Of a stretch of 56,751 nucleotides of DNA, positions 41,427 through 49,008 are shown piece after piece (position 1 is the stretch's first letter; the number at the start of each line of letters is the position of its first letter). Under the pieces are notes generated by a model that ran no database searches, was not told the DNA's origin, and saw only the letters and a program-made list of their open reading frames with translations. A program made the position numbers and the translations under genes. The stretch is from a virus, in IMG/VR virus record IMGVR_UViG_3300036945_000784, positions 1 to 56,751 of that record, one strand, 5' to 3'.

Positions 41427-42029
41427 ATGTCGGAAGCCGCCGCCCATCACAGGGCGCTGTTCGTTGCGTTTACTGAAATGGGAGTGCGGGTCGATATCCG
41501 CCGAACGACAGAAAACTCCGCTGAAGTTCTGGAGCATTCGCGGCGCAAACCATCGCTTACGCCTGTCATGCACGGTAGCGGCGTCACCAATGCGGACGCA
41601 GACGCGCTGCTGTCGCGCATTGCCGAACTCAGCAGAGAGAACGAACAGCTTCGCGCCGCAGCCGAAGCCCCGCTTCTTCCCGCCCCTGATGCGCTCATGT
41701 CGGATTGGGGAGAGGTGGGGCCGTATCCTGGTATCCCTGACGACTTCGGCCAGCTCATGACGGGCGATGAAACGCTGGAGCAGGCCGTCGAGCGCATGAC
41801 GCTGGGCGTCGATGAGCTTCTGGACATGGCAACCGTGCTTTCCGATCAGTCGCTTGAACTGGCGCTCTGCACAGTCCCGCCTGAGCGGGTGAACGAATGG
41901 ACCGAGAAGCTCATCACCGAGAAGGCGCGTCTGCGGAGGCTGCGCGGCACGGTCGATGAGAACTTCGGGCGCGAGAACCTCGTCAGCCGTGTGCAGGGCA
42001 TGTTTGCGCAGGTGGGAGCAAAGCGATGA
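41427..42029 (+). CDS. Unknown helical protein, 200 aa
   Basis: A mainly helical soluble protein with a short coiled coil (LLSRIAELSRENEQLRAAAE) and an acidic middle part. ATG 41,427 has GGAG 10 bases upstream. It begins the accessory block leading to the Hsp70-like gene. No family is recognised. Confidence 0.65.
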   Translation: MSEAAAHHRALFVAFTEMGVRVDIRRTTENSAEVLEHSRRKPSLTPVMHGSGVTNADADALLSRIAELSRENEQLRAAAEAPLLPAPDALMSDWGEVGPYPGIPDDFGQLMTGDETLEQAVERMTLGVDELLDMATVLSDQSLELALCTVPPERVNEWTEKLITEKARLRRLRGTVDENFGRENLVSRVQGMFAQVGAKR

Positions 42030-42050
42030 TTTCGAAAGGGGCTGGGCAAA

Positions 42051-42479
42051 ATGGAACTTCTGCTGAAGGAGCAGCTTGAGCTGCAAAAACGCTCGTCTGA
42101 GCGATCCGATTGGGAAAAAATCGCAGCGTTGCAAGAGGCCGTTTCAGTCCTGAAGTCACGCTTTGAAGGCGCGCTGGACAGCATTCGCGAAAAGCTTGGC
42201 GATGCTGTGAGTGATGAAGACATCAAGGAGATTCGACGCGAGTGGGAGACGGCTATGCGTGATGCACTATCAGGTGTTCGTGAGCACTTCGCCACGGCCA
42301 ATGAGAACCAGTCCAATGCGCTTCTGGCGCAAGTGGAATTGATGCTCGCACGCGATCGGGAGATGGCGGCGAACGAAGCAAAGAAGACGCGCCAACAGGT
42401 GCTGTTTCTGATCCTTGGAGCGGTGCTTTCCATTTTCGGGGCGCTGTTTGTCTTCTGGGAAACCACCGCGCGCATGTAG
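42051..42479 (+). CDS. Coiled-coil protein with C-terminal membrane anchor
   Basis: A 142-aa protein: residues 1-115 are helical and charged (coiled coil), residues 118-138 a transmembrane segment (VLFLILGAVLSIFGALFVFW), then a short tail. Tail-anchored topology puts the coil in the cytoplasm. It is adjacent to a larger membrane coiled-coil gene and the Hsp70-like gene, suggesting a shared complex. Confidence 0.65.
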   Translation: MELLLKEQLELQKRSSERSDWEKIAALQEAVSVLKSRFEGALDSIREKLGDAVSDEDIKEIRREWETAMRDALSGVREHFATANENQSNALLAQVELMLARDREMAANEAKKTRQQVLFLILGAVLSIFGALFVFWETTARM

Positions 42480-42501
42480 CGCGAACGAGAGGGCTGGGCA
42501 T

Positions 42502-43887
42502 ATGAAAATCCTCGGATGGGAGTGGCAGGGCAATCACCCTGACCACAAGGAGCGGCTTGCCGCCACGCGTATCCTGCGCTGGTCCAAGAGCGGCCTGATC
42601 GGAGCCTCTGTCGGCTCGATCATCGCCGTCTATGTTCTCGACGCAATCTTCTTCATTGCGTGGGCGCCGACCTGGTATCTCGTGCCGGTCTTCCTCCTGA
42701 TCGCGCTGACCATTCGTTCCTGCGGCGTGTTCGCTGGTCCGGTCATGCAGCGCATCAGGGGCATGGCCGACCTGAAGAAAGAGGCGCGCACGATCCGCAC
42801 GCTTTCCGTCGTGGCGGGGCTTCTCTGCCTTGTGCCGGCGCTTTCGTTCTTTGCTGGCGGTCACAAGGTCCAGACGCAGGGCGCGACCATTGCCGAAGCG
42901 ACAACGGCAGTCTCCGACACCAACAAGGCCGCGCGCATCGAAACGCTGCAAACGCAGATTGCCCGCATCGAAAAGAACCGCGACGACTCGATCTCTGAAG
43001 CGAATATGTCGATCCAGCTCATCGCGCAGGACGGCGTTCCGGGAATCAGCCCCGCAGACAACCAGAACATCGCCCTGCTGCGTCAGGAGATCCAGAAGTA
43101 CCGCACGGACGCCAGCGGAGAAATCAACTCGCTGGAAACGCAGATTGCCGAGATCGAGCAGCAGCGGGAAACGATCCAGACGGAGACAGCGGAGGTCAAG
43201 ACCGAAGTTTCGCCCGCCGACGCCATCTTCTCGGTGCTTGGCTCTATCTGGGGTGACGCCCTTATCTGGGGCCTGACGATCCTGTTCCTGTTCGCGCTGT
43301 GGATCGAAGCTATGGCGTTCTTTGGCCTTGGCGCGATCGAGGGGCTGGTTGGCCGTCTGGATGCAGCCATCAAGCGTGTCGAGATCGAAGCCATCGTCCA
43401 CAAGGCGCAAGTCGAGGCAGAGCTGTCCCGACAGCAGGCAATGGCAGAACAGGAACTAGCCGAGATCAGGCTGCGGGCAGAGGAGGCCCGTGTTCGCCTG
43501 GAGGCGATCAAGGCGGGCGATGATCCGGACATCTACGACGCGATGCGCGCGGCAGAGCGCAACCTCAAGCGCGCTGAAGCCAACGCGATCATCTCTGGCA
43601 TCCTCCAGAGAGCGGAGAATGCGCAGAACCGCGCCGTCACGGATGCGCCGACCGTCACCCTGCTTCAGACAGCGGACATCCCGGCGCAAGATACCGCGCC
43701 ATCCGAGATACCCCAGCCGACGCCTGACCCGATCGTTCTGGTCGATCCCGCGCCCGTCAAGCAAGGGCCACGGAAGGGCGGCAAGAACTCGTCATTCATG
43801 AAGGCCGCAACCAAAGCGGCGCGTAACCGCGTGCTTATCCTCGCTGACCGCAGCAATGCCCAAGCCATGAAGGTTGCCGCACAATGA
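42502..43887 (+). CDS. Polytopic membrane protein with long coiled coil, Hsp70 partner candidate
   Basis: A 461-aa protein. Three N-terminal membrane segments (about 33-52, 56-73, 96-112) are followed by a non-cytoplasmic coiled coil (120-235: IETLQTQIARIEKNRDD, INSLETQIAEIEQQRE), a fourth membrane segment near 245-275 (WGDALIWGLTILFLFALWI), then a long charged cytoplasmic helix (290-370) and a Pro/Thr linker with a basic end. Its stop overlaps the Hsp70-like ATG (ATGA), so the two are made together. The topology mirrors the protein at 9,921-10,781. Function is unknown; a membrane platform for the Hsp70-like ATPase is inferred. Confidence 0.75.
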   Translation: MKILGWEWQGNHPDHKERLAATRILRWSKSGLIGASVGSIIAVYVLDAIFFIAWAPTWYLVPVFLLIALTIRSCGVFAGPVMQRIRGMADLKKEARTIRTLSVVAGLLCLVPALSFFAGGHKVQTQGATIAEATTAVSDTNKAARIETLQTQIARIEKNRDDSISEANMSIQLIAQDGVPGISPADNQNIALLRQEIQKYRTDASGEINSLETQIAEIEQQRETIQTETAEVKTEVSPADAIFSVLGSIWGDALIWGLTILFLFALWIEAMAFFGLGAIEGLVGRLDAAIKRVEIEAIVHKAQVEAELSRQQAMAEQELAEIRLRAEEARVRLEAIKAGDDPDIYDAMRAAERNLKRAEANAIISGILQRAENAQNRAVTDAPTVTLLQTADIPAQDTAPSEIPQPTPDPIVLVDPAPVKQGPRKGGKNSSFMKAATKAARNRVLILADRSNAQAMKVAAQ

Positions 43888-45419
43888 TTGACTGGATCGC
43901 GATTGACCTCGGTACATGCAACTCAGCAGTTGCCATCTATGGACCTCTTGGCCCCGAAGTCCTGAAGATCGACGGATCGGAACTGGTTCCGTCTGCCGTC
44001 ATGCTGGTTCACACCGACAACCCCGAAAATCCGTGGGAAGTGGTTGTGGGGCAGCGCGCCTTGCGTGCGCGTGAACGTTCGCCGCGTTCGCCCTACTGCT
44101 TCACCAGCTTCAAGCGCCAGCTAGGGGCCGTCTACAACCCGGAGGAAGCCTATCCGGAGCAGATGTGCGAGGGCGTCGATGCGGAAGGCAAGCGCACCGG
44201 AATGCTCGCCTACCAAGGCTATGACGGGTTCACTTATCCGCCCGAGGAACTGGTCAGTTATGTGCTGATCCATCTTCGGGAAGCGGCTGAAGAAAAGCTG
44301 GGCAAGTCGGTCAAGAACGCCATCATCTGCGTACCTTCCGCCTACAATATCGCCCAGAGCAACGCACTGCGCAAAGCGGCAGAGATGGCGGGATTCGAAG
44401 AAGTCGAATTGCTGCACGAGCCGGTTGCCGCGGCCATTGCGCATGGCTTTAAGGAAGAAGCCGAGAAGGTCAGCCGCATCTTCGTGGTGGACGTTGGGGC
44501 TGGTACGACTGACTGTGCAGCGTTCGAGATCGGCGGCGGTCTGTTCCGCGTGCTGGGGACCAACGGTGCGGCGCTTGTTGGCGGCGACGATTGGGATCTG
44601 CGTCTCCGCAGCCTGGTCATGACGCTGCATGAGTTTGAGCACGAGAACTCCGCACTTGCCACGCAGCCTGACGCGCAGCGCATGTTGTTGATCGAAGCCG
44701 AAGCGGCCAAGCGCCGACTGTCGGAAGACGACCTCACCGAGTTCCGCGTCGAGGACATCGACATCGACAAGAAGACCAACGAGGATGTTCACGTCATCCA
44801 GCGCATCAGCCGCGACCACATGGACGAGGCGACCAAGGAACTGCTGCGCGACATTGAAGACGCGATGACGCGCACAATGGCCGAAGCCAAGGAGAAAGAC
44901 CCCCGCTTTTCGGTGCATGATATCGACTGCGTAATTCTGGTGGGCGGGCAGACGCGCGTGAAATCGATCCAGAGGAAGGTTGCGCACTTCTTTGGGAAGG
45001 CGCCGGCCTCAGGCGTTGACCCCGAATTGGCCGTCGTGCTTGGGGCCGCCGTGAAGGCAGGCATCCGCGAAGGCAGGCTGGCAAGCATCACCATCGAGAA
45101 CATCACATCGCACGGCTTCTCAATCGAGACGCACGACAAGCCGGAAGACGTGGCAACCGAGATCGTTCGCAAGGGGACGGCCTACGGCACGAAGGCAACG
45201 TGGTGGCTTAGGCCGCGTGGCGATGCAGGCCAGGCCGTGATGACGCTGAAGCTCTTGCAGGGCGATTCCAAGGAGCCGGGCGAGAACATCCTTGTATGGG
45301 AGCATCAGATCGCGATCGATGCCGAGGCTCCGGAAGACGTGCAGCTTGACGTGGAAATCGGCCCGTCAGGCGAGCCTATCCTTGACGTGGCTGGTGTATC
45401 ATTTGGCAGGGCGGCATGA
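43884..45419 (+). CDS. Hsp70/DnaK-like ATPase, lid-less
   Basis: A 511-aa actin-fold chaperone homologue. Phosphate-1 motif DLGTCNS (8-14), connect region VPSAYNIAQSNALRKAAEMA (150-169) with LLHEPVAAAIAHG, phosphate-2 VVDVGAGTTD (201-210), GGDDWDLRL (233-241), adenosine motif ILVGGQTRVKSIQ (351-363), and DPELAVVLGAAVKAG (379-393). Residues about 400-511 resemble the beta part of the substrate domain; the helical lid of DnaK (638 aa) is missing. Phages rarely encode Hsp70. It is coupled to a membrane coiled-coil gene upstream and to the endolysin downstream by ATGA overlaps. Folding of virion proteins, a membrane ATPase function, or anti-defence activity are all possible. Confidence 0.88.
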   Translation: MIDWIAIDLGTCNSAVAIYGPLGPEVLKIDGSELVPSAVMLVHTDNPENPWEVVVGQRALRARERSPRSPYCFTSFKRQLGAVYNPEEAYPEQMCEGVDAEGKRTGMLAYQGYDGFTYPPEELVSYVLIHLREAAEEKLGKSVKNAIICVPSAYNIAQSNALRKAAEMAGFEEVELLHEPVAAAIAHGFKEEAEKVSRIFVVDVGAGTTDCAAFEIGGGLFRVLGTNGAALVGGDDWDLRLRSLVMTLHEFEHENSALATQPDAQRMLLIEAEAAKRRLSEDDLTEFRVEDIDIDKKTNEDVHVIQRISRDHMDEATKELLRDIEDAMTRTMAEAKEKDPRFSVHDIDCVILVGGQTRVKSIQRKVAHFFGKAPASGVDPELAVVLGAAVKAGIREGRLASITIENITSHGFSIETHDKPEDVATEIVRKGTAYGTKATWWLRPRGDAGQAVMTLKLLQGDSKEPGENILVWEHQIAIDAEAPEDVQLDVEIGPSGEPILDVAGVSFGRAA

Positions 45420-46681
45420 ACGACCATCTGACCGTAGGCGAATGGTTCTATCGCGAGATAGACGAGTTCGAGAACGCGCCTGCGGACTGTCGCCAGACAG
45501 CGGACGGCTGCGCTCTGGAAGCCTATCTCTGCCCCAGCAATCAGTGGACCATCGGTGATGGCTGCTGCTTCTGGGAGGATGGGCGTCCGGTCCAGCAAGG
45601 CGACACGCTGCCCGATGACGAACACCTGCCTGAGCGCCGGCGAAAGCTGCTGGGCTTCAACGCCAAGTATTGCGAGGAGTATGTCCGCAGGTACGTCACG
45701 GTCCCGCTGACGCAGAACCAGTTCGATGTGCTGTGCAGTTTCCGGTTCAACACCCGTGAGACAACGCTGAGCGGATCTTCGCGGCTGTTGCCTGCGATCA
45801 ATGCGCAGAAGTGGCAGGATGCCGCTGTCGCAATGACGGAGTTCGTCTACGGCTCTGGTTCAAAGCGCGGCCCGGTCAAGCTTCCGCCGAAGGGCTGGGA
45901 CGTGGAAAAGAGCGGCGGGCAATGGTGGGCAATCCCGCCCGATCACCTGACTGGCGCTGAGCGCATTGAGCTTGGCTCAGAGGAGAAGTGGTATCCCTAC
46001 CAGGACGCGCACAGGGGCCTGCTGAGACGCCGTCTCTGGGGCGGGCTCGTCTTCCTCGATTATGACCCCCGCGACGTGACGAAAGACAACGACGTTGCTT
46101 TGCCGACCAAGGCCAAGCTTTTGTCCACGGGCGTCTGGCGCGATTCCATCAGCACGGAAGGGCTCACGACGCTGGCGCATGTTCGGATGCGCGCCAAGCC
46201 TCTCCCGCCCGCAGAGCTTGTCCTCACCACCCCCATCAAAGCTGATCCCGTCGCTGTGCCAGCGGCAGGAACGGCGGGCCAGCCTGTGCCGCTGCCCGGC
46301 CCAGTACAGGCTGGACCTGCAATCAAGACTTCCGCGAGTGGTTCCTCGGAAGCGGTGTCGGTCAAGCCAACGGTCCCAGCTCCCCAGCCAGTACCTACGG
46401 CTCGACCGGCGCCTGCTTCTGTGCCTGCGGTAATTCCCGCGCCGTCGCTCCCGAAGGATGCGGCGCCTGCGAGCATTGAGCCGAAAGACATGGTGATGTC
46501 CAAGCGCTTCTGGGGCCTGACGGTCACGGCGCTTGGCACAACGAACCTGCTCCCTCAAGCCGCGCAAACGTGGGTCACGAACGAGGGCAACCGCGAGCTG
46601 ATCACATGGCTGATCGTCGTGGCAATCGGGTTCGCGCTCTACAAGTATGGGCAGCACAAAGCGAAGAAGCCGCTGAAATGA
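45416..46681 (+). CDS. Endolysin: lysozyme domain with C-terminal membrane segment
   Basis: A 421-aa peptidoglycan hydrolase of the GH24 (T4 lysozyme-like) type. Residues 28-50 give the active-site region, TADGCALEAYLCPSNQWTIG. The family triad Glu-8-Asp/Cys-5-Thr aligns to D30-C39-T45, so the catalytic Glu appears replaced by Asp. A catalytic-domain remainder (to about 220) includes QFDVLCSFRFNTR. A Pro/Ala linker (275-350) and a C-terminal hydrophobic segment (395-410, LITWLIVVAIGFALYKYG) with a basic end follow. It overlaps the Hsp70-like and i-spanin genes by ATGA. Confidence 0.8.
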   Translation: MNDHLTVGEWFYREIDEFENAPADCRQTADGCALEAYLCPSNQWTIGDGCCFWEDGRPVQQGDTLPDDEHLPERRRKLLGFNAKYCEEYVRRYVTVPLTQNQFDVLCSFRFNTRETTLSGSSRLLPAINAQKWQDAAVAMTEFVYGSGSKRGPVKLPPKGWDVEKSGGQWWAIPPDHLTGAERIELGSEEKWYPYQDAHRGLLRRRLWGGLVFLDYDPRDVTKDNDVALPTKAKLLSTGVWRDSISTEGLTTLAHVRMRAKPLPPAELVLTTPIKADPVAVPAAGTAGQPVPLPGPVQAGPAIKTSASGSSEAVSVKPTVPAPQPVPTARPAPASVPAVIPAPSLPKDAAPASIEPKDMVMSKRFWGLTVTALGTTNLLPQAAQTWVTNEGNRELITWLIVVAIGFALYKYGQHKAKKPLK

Positions 46682-46986
46682 ACATCGCAGCGATCGGGAC
46701 GGGCATCTGGGGCTTTCTCAAGCGCATCCCGGATTGGGTGCTCTGGGCTCTCGCGGCCATCATCTTCCTGAAGTTCGTGGACATGCGGGCAGAGCATCGC
46801 GGGCGCAAGGAAGAGGGCGCCAAGCGCGACAAGGAAGCCGCCGAAGTCGAGCGTGAAGTTGTCACCAACATTCAGGAGAATACCGATGCAGTCATTGCTG
46901 AGGCTGACGCTGTGCGCAGCCATACCGCTGCTGGCGTCCTGCCAGACGGAAGCTCGACCCTCGAAAAGCATCATTACCGCGACTGA
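46678..46986 (+). CDS. i-spanin (Rz-like)
   Basis: A 102-aa inner-membrane lysis protein: one N-terminal membrane segment (residues 8-35, DWVLWALAAIIFLKF) and a charged periplasmic coiled coil (KRDKEAAEVEREVVTNIQEN). It works with the overlapping outer-membrane lipoprotein to fuse the two membranes at the end of lysis. It starts with an ATGA overlap after the endolysin. The identification rests on topology and the nested Rz1-like gene. Confidence 0.75.
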   Translation: MNIAAIGTGIWGFLKRIPDWVLWALAAIIFLKFVDMRAEHRGRKEEGAKRDKEAAEVEREVVTNIQENTDAVIAEADAVRSHTAAGVLPDGSSTLEKHHYRD

Positions 46987-47161
46987 AGGGGCCATCTGGA
47001 AAGAGGCGCTTTGCTCAACCGGCAAGGCAATCCTGATCTCGCGCGGCGATGTCCTGACCGTCGAAACAGCCGAGCAGGTTGGCGACCACAATAATTCGCT
47101 CTGGTGCGCCTGCCCTGAGAAGCGCCCGGCGAGCTTCGACGCGTCCATTTGCAAGGTCTAG
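46886..47161 (+). CDS. o-spanin lipoprotein (Rz1-like), overlapping Rz
   Basis: A 91-aa protein starting inside the Rz gene in another frame. The signal LLRLTLCAAIPLLASC has a lipobox with Cys19. The mature part contains SRGDVLTVETAEQVGDHN, similar to Rz1 proteins of alphaproteobacterial phages. AGGAG 8 bases upstream supports ATG 46,886. The 101-bp overlap with Rz is the classic Rz/Rz1 arrangement. Confidence 0.78.
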   Translation: MQSLLRLTLCAAIPLLASCQTEARPSKSIITATEGAIWKEALCSTGKAILISRGDVLTVETAEQVGDHNNSLWCACPEKRPASFDASICKV

Positions 47162-47754
47162 GCGACGTCCAGCCACTTCCAGTTCTGACCGTCTGTCATC
47201 GCTCCAATGGTGCGGCGGGCAACGCCGAACATCTCAGCCAGTCGGCGCTGTGAGTATTCGCCAGTCGCATACAGGCGGCGGACTTCGCGAACCTGATCCT
47301 CGGTCAGCGTGGAGTTAGGGTGGGTGTTGCCTTGACACGCTGTGCCGTGAATCAGCCTGTCGGCCTGGTTCTCGGCAGGAGTGGCCCAGCGCACATGAAA
47401 CGGTGAGAAGCAGCCTAGATGGCCCTTGCCGCAGTTGTGCGCCGCCTCGTGCTCTGGGGAGGGTGGCGGGCCGTGCATGTGCTCACACGCGACGCGGTGC
47501 GCGCCAATCGTCTTGCCGTTGATGTAGACCTTGCCCCGTCCCTTGTTGCTTTTGGAGTACGGCCAGATCATGCAATCGCCCGGCTTCGCGGTTGCCAGTG
47601 CATCACTGAGAAATTCCAATGCTTCTCCGGGCGAGGCGTTTCGGCCTAGCGGATTGCCGTTCCTCTTCCATCGTTTGTAGTGAGCGTTGCACCATTCTTT
47701 GTGGGACGCTGGCTTGTCACACCCATCAACCGAACATATCCGCTGAGTATCCAT
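47158..47754 (-). CDS. HNH endonuclease, intact paralogue
   Basis: A 198-aa protein with an N-terminal Cys/His cluster (CSVDGCDKPASHKEWCNAHY), a DNA-binding/HNH middle (GKTIGAHRVACEHMHGPPPS, then HNCGKGHLGCFSPFHVRW), and a C-terminal HTH (EVRRLYATGEYSQRRLAEMF). It is the intact relative of the frameshifted gene at 36,449-37,020. It is inserted in antisense between spanin and holin candidates, typical of a free-standing homing nuclease. ATG 47,754 has GGAGAGG 5 bases upstream. Confidence 0.82.
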   Translation of the reverse strand: MDTQRICSVDGCDKPASHKEWCNAHYKRWKRNGNPLGRNASPGEALEFLSDALATAKPGDCMIWPYSKSNKGRGKVYINGKTIGAHRVACEHMHGPPPSPEHEAAHNCGKGHLGCFSPFHVRWATPAENQADRLIHGTACQGNTHPNSTLTEDQVREVRRLYATGEYSQRRLAEMFGVARRTIGAMTDGQNWKWLDVA

Positions 47755-47874
47755 GACGCCTCTCCAAAGGCCGTTGTGGTCAGGCGAGGGTGAGCGCTCC
47801 AACGCTCCCTTCGCCGCTCTCCGGATTCTAGCCGTCCGAACGAGGACATCAACCTAGAAATGGAGACTAAAGCC

Positions 47875-48072
47875 GTGGCTACTCAAGTGACCGTGCCTGA
47901 CTTCGATACGTTTCTGGATGTCGTCGGCGTCATCGTCGTCGTCTATCTCGGCTGGATCTTCGGCGGTGGCCCGCCGATCCCGTTCCTGGCTGAACTCGTC
48001 CCGTTCATCACGGCGACTGCGGCTGGCATCGTCGGCTGGCGCTATTTCCGCAAGAACAACAAGACGGCCTAG
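47875..48072 (+). CDS. Two-span membrane protein, holin candidate
   Basis: A 65-aa protein from GTG 47,875 (GGAG 9 bases upstream); ATG 47,860 would add five residues. Two hydrophobic segments (about 15-30, GVIVVVYLGWIFGG, and 38-54) and a basic C-terminus (WRYFRKNNKTA) resemble class II holins. It is placed in the lysis region after the spanins, separated from them by the inserted HNH gene. Holin function is inferred. Confidence 0.6.
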   Translation: MATQVTVPDFDTFLDVVGVIVVVYLGWIFGGGPPIPFLAELVPFITATAAGIVGWRYFRKNNKTA

Positions 48073-48075
48073 TCC

Positions 48076-48294
48076 ATGCGTCTCAGCCCTGTCACGCTCG
48101 CGGTCCTATCCGTGTTCGTGGCAGGGCTCGTGGCGTCTGGTGTGTGGCTGCTAGGGCTGGAGAGCGACTGTCGCGCTAGGTGGCAAGGCTCAGGCTTCCA
48201 GCACGATTACCGCAACGGGCAGTGCATGGTTCTGGCCGGTAGCAGGTGGCTGCCTGAAACCTCCGTGAAGATCCACGTCAGGGAGCCGGGTTAG
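48076..48294 (+). CDS. Small exported or membrane protein
   Basis: A 72-aa protein with an N-terminal hydrophobic segment (residues 5-27) and a polar remainder with two cysteines (SDCRARW, NGQCMVL). It starts 3 bp after the holin candidate, so it may be part of the lysis cassette or an accessory periplasmic protein. Function is unknown. Confidence 0.6.
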   Translation: MRLSPVTLAVLSVFVAGLVASGVWLLGLESDCRARWQGSGFQHDYRNGQCMVLAGSRWLPETSVKIHVREPG

Positions 48295-48752
48295 CGCTTG
48301 CTTCGATCATAGCGAGCTTTCAGTCGGGCATTGGTCTTTTCCACGGCAGCGCGCATTTCATCGGCGGTCAGAAACTCGCGAACCTCTGGCGCACTATAAG
48401 CAGCGGCAAGCTTCTTCATCAGCGCCGTTGCGCCCCGAGGCGCTACCAGGCTGGGCTTCCAGTAAAGCGCCAGCTCAACCGAATAATTGAGAATCCGCTC
48501 GACGGGAGACTGGCTGTCTCTAGAATACCAGCCGCCATAGACATCCCACAGATAGCCTTCAGTCGTTCCATCCGACCGGAAGTGCTCGTTGTCATCGATC
48601 TGCCCGTACTGGAGCGGGATTGGCCCCCGCACCCAGAAGCAGCCATGCTCAATCGCCGTGGAAACCGACTGGCTATCGAAGCTGTAAGCACCCACGACGA
48701 TGTCGATGTAGGCATTCTTCGGAGCCAGCTTCATCGGCTTCCAGCGCGTCAT
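48291..48752 (-). CDS. Unknown protein, 153 aa
   Basis: A soluble-looking protein with many aromatic residues (GCFWVRGPIPLQYGQIDDNE, DVYGGWYSRDSQ) and a helical C-terminus. A ribosome site (GAGAGGACGAG) precedes the ATG. It is convergent with the preceding gene (4-bp overlap) and lies beside the attachment region, a typical place for a lysogen-expressed accessory gene. No family is recognised. Confidence 0.6.
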   Translation of the reverse strand: MTRWKPMKLAPKNAYIDIVVGAYSFDSQSVSTAIEHGCFWVRGPIPLQYGQIDDNEHFRSDGTTEGYLWDVYGGWYSRDSQSPVERILNYSVELALYWKPSLVAPRGATALMKKLAAAYSAPEVREFLTADEMRAAVEKTNARLKARYDRSKR

Positions 48753-48789
48753 CTCTCGTCCTCTCAGCAGGGGGGTGAAGTGCGTCTAT

Positions 48790-48824
48790 CGGTTAACGTA
48801 GGGGAATGACGCACGCGTTAACCG
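48790..48824. promoter_or_regulatory. 9-bp perfect inverted repeat near attP
   Basis: CGGTTAACG and CGTTAACCG with a 17-base spacer, about 135 bp before the tRNA-like core. A second inverted pair (TCTCGGG and CCCGAGA) lies near 48,842-48,878. Candidate arm sites for integrase or Xis. Confidence 0.5.
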
Positions 48825-48958
48825 GACATTACTGGAACGCTTCTCGGGGCTTTCTCCGAATACTGTCCCGAGACTTCCCCGCTGTTCCCGTTAGATTCAC
48901 GACGAAACCCTACGATGGGCAGTTGCTGAAACCTGCGAAAACGCCCAAAAGACCGCCA

Positions 48959-49003
48959 CGGAGTGTGGCGCAGTCTGGTAGCGCATCTGCTTTGGGAGCA
49001 GAT
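48959..49003 (+). other. attP: attP core: 5' half of tRNA-Pro (TGG)
   Basis: The 45 bases reproduce a proline tRNA from its first base through the anticodon stem: acceptor CGGAGTG, D-arm GCGC-AGTCTGGTA-GCGC, anticodon stem TCTGC, loop TTTGGGA (anticodon TGG), stem GCAGA. The T-arm and the matching acceptor strand CACTCCG are absent, so it is not a functional tRNA. It lies 5 bp from the end of the integrase gene. The expected attachment site is the host tRNA-Pro, with crossover in the anticodon region. Confidence 0.88.
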
Positions 49004-49008
49004 GATCA

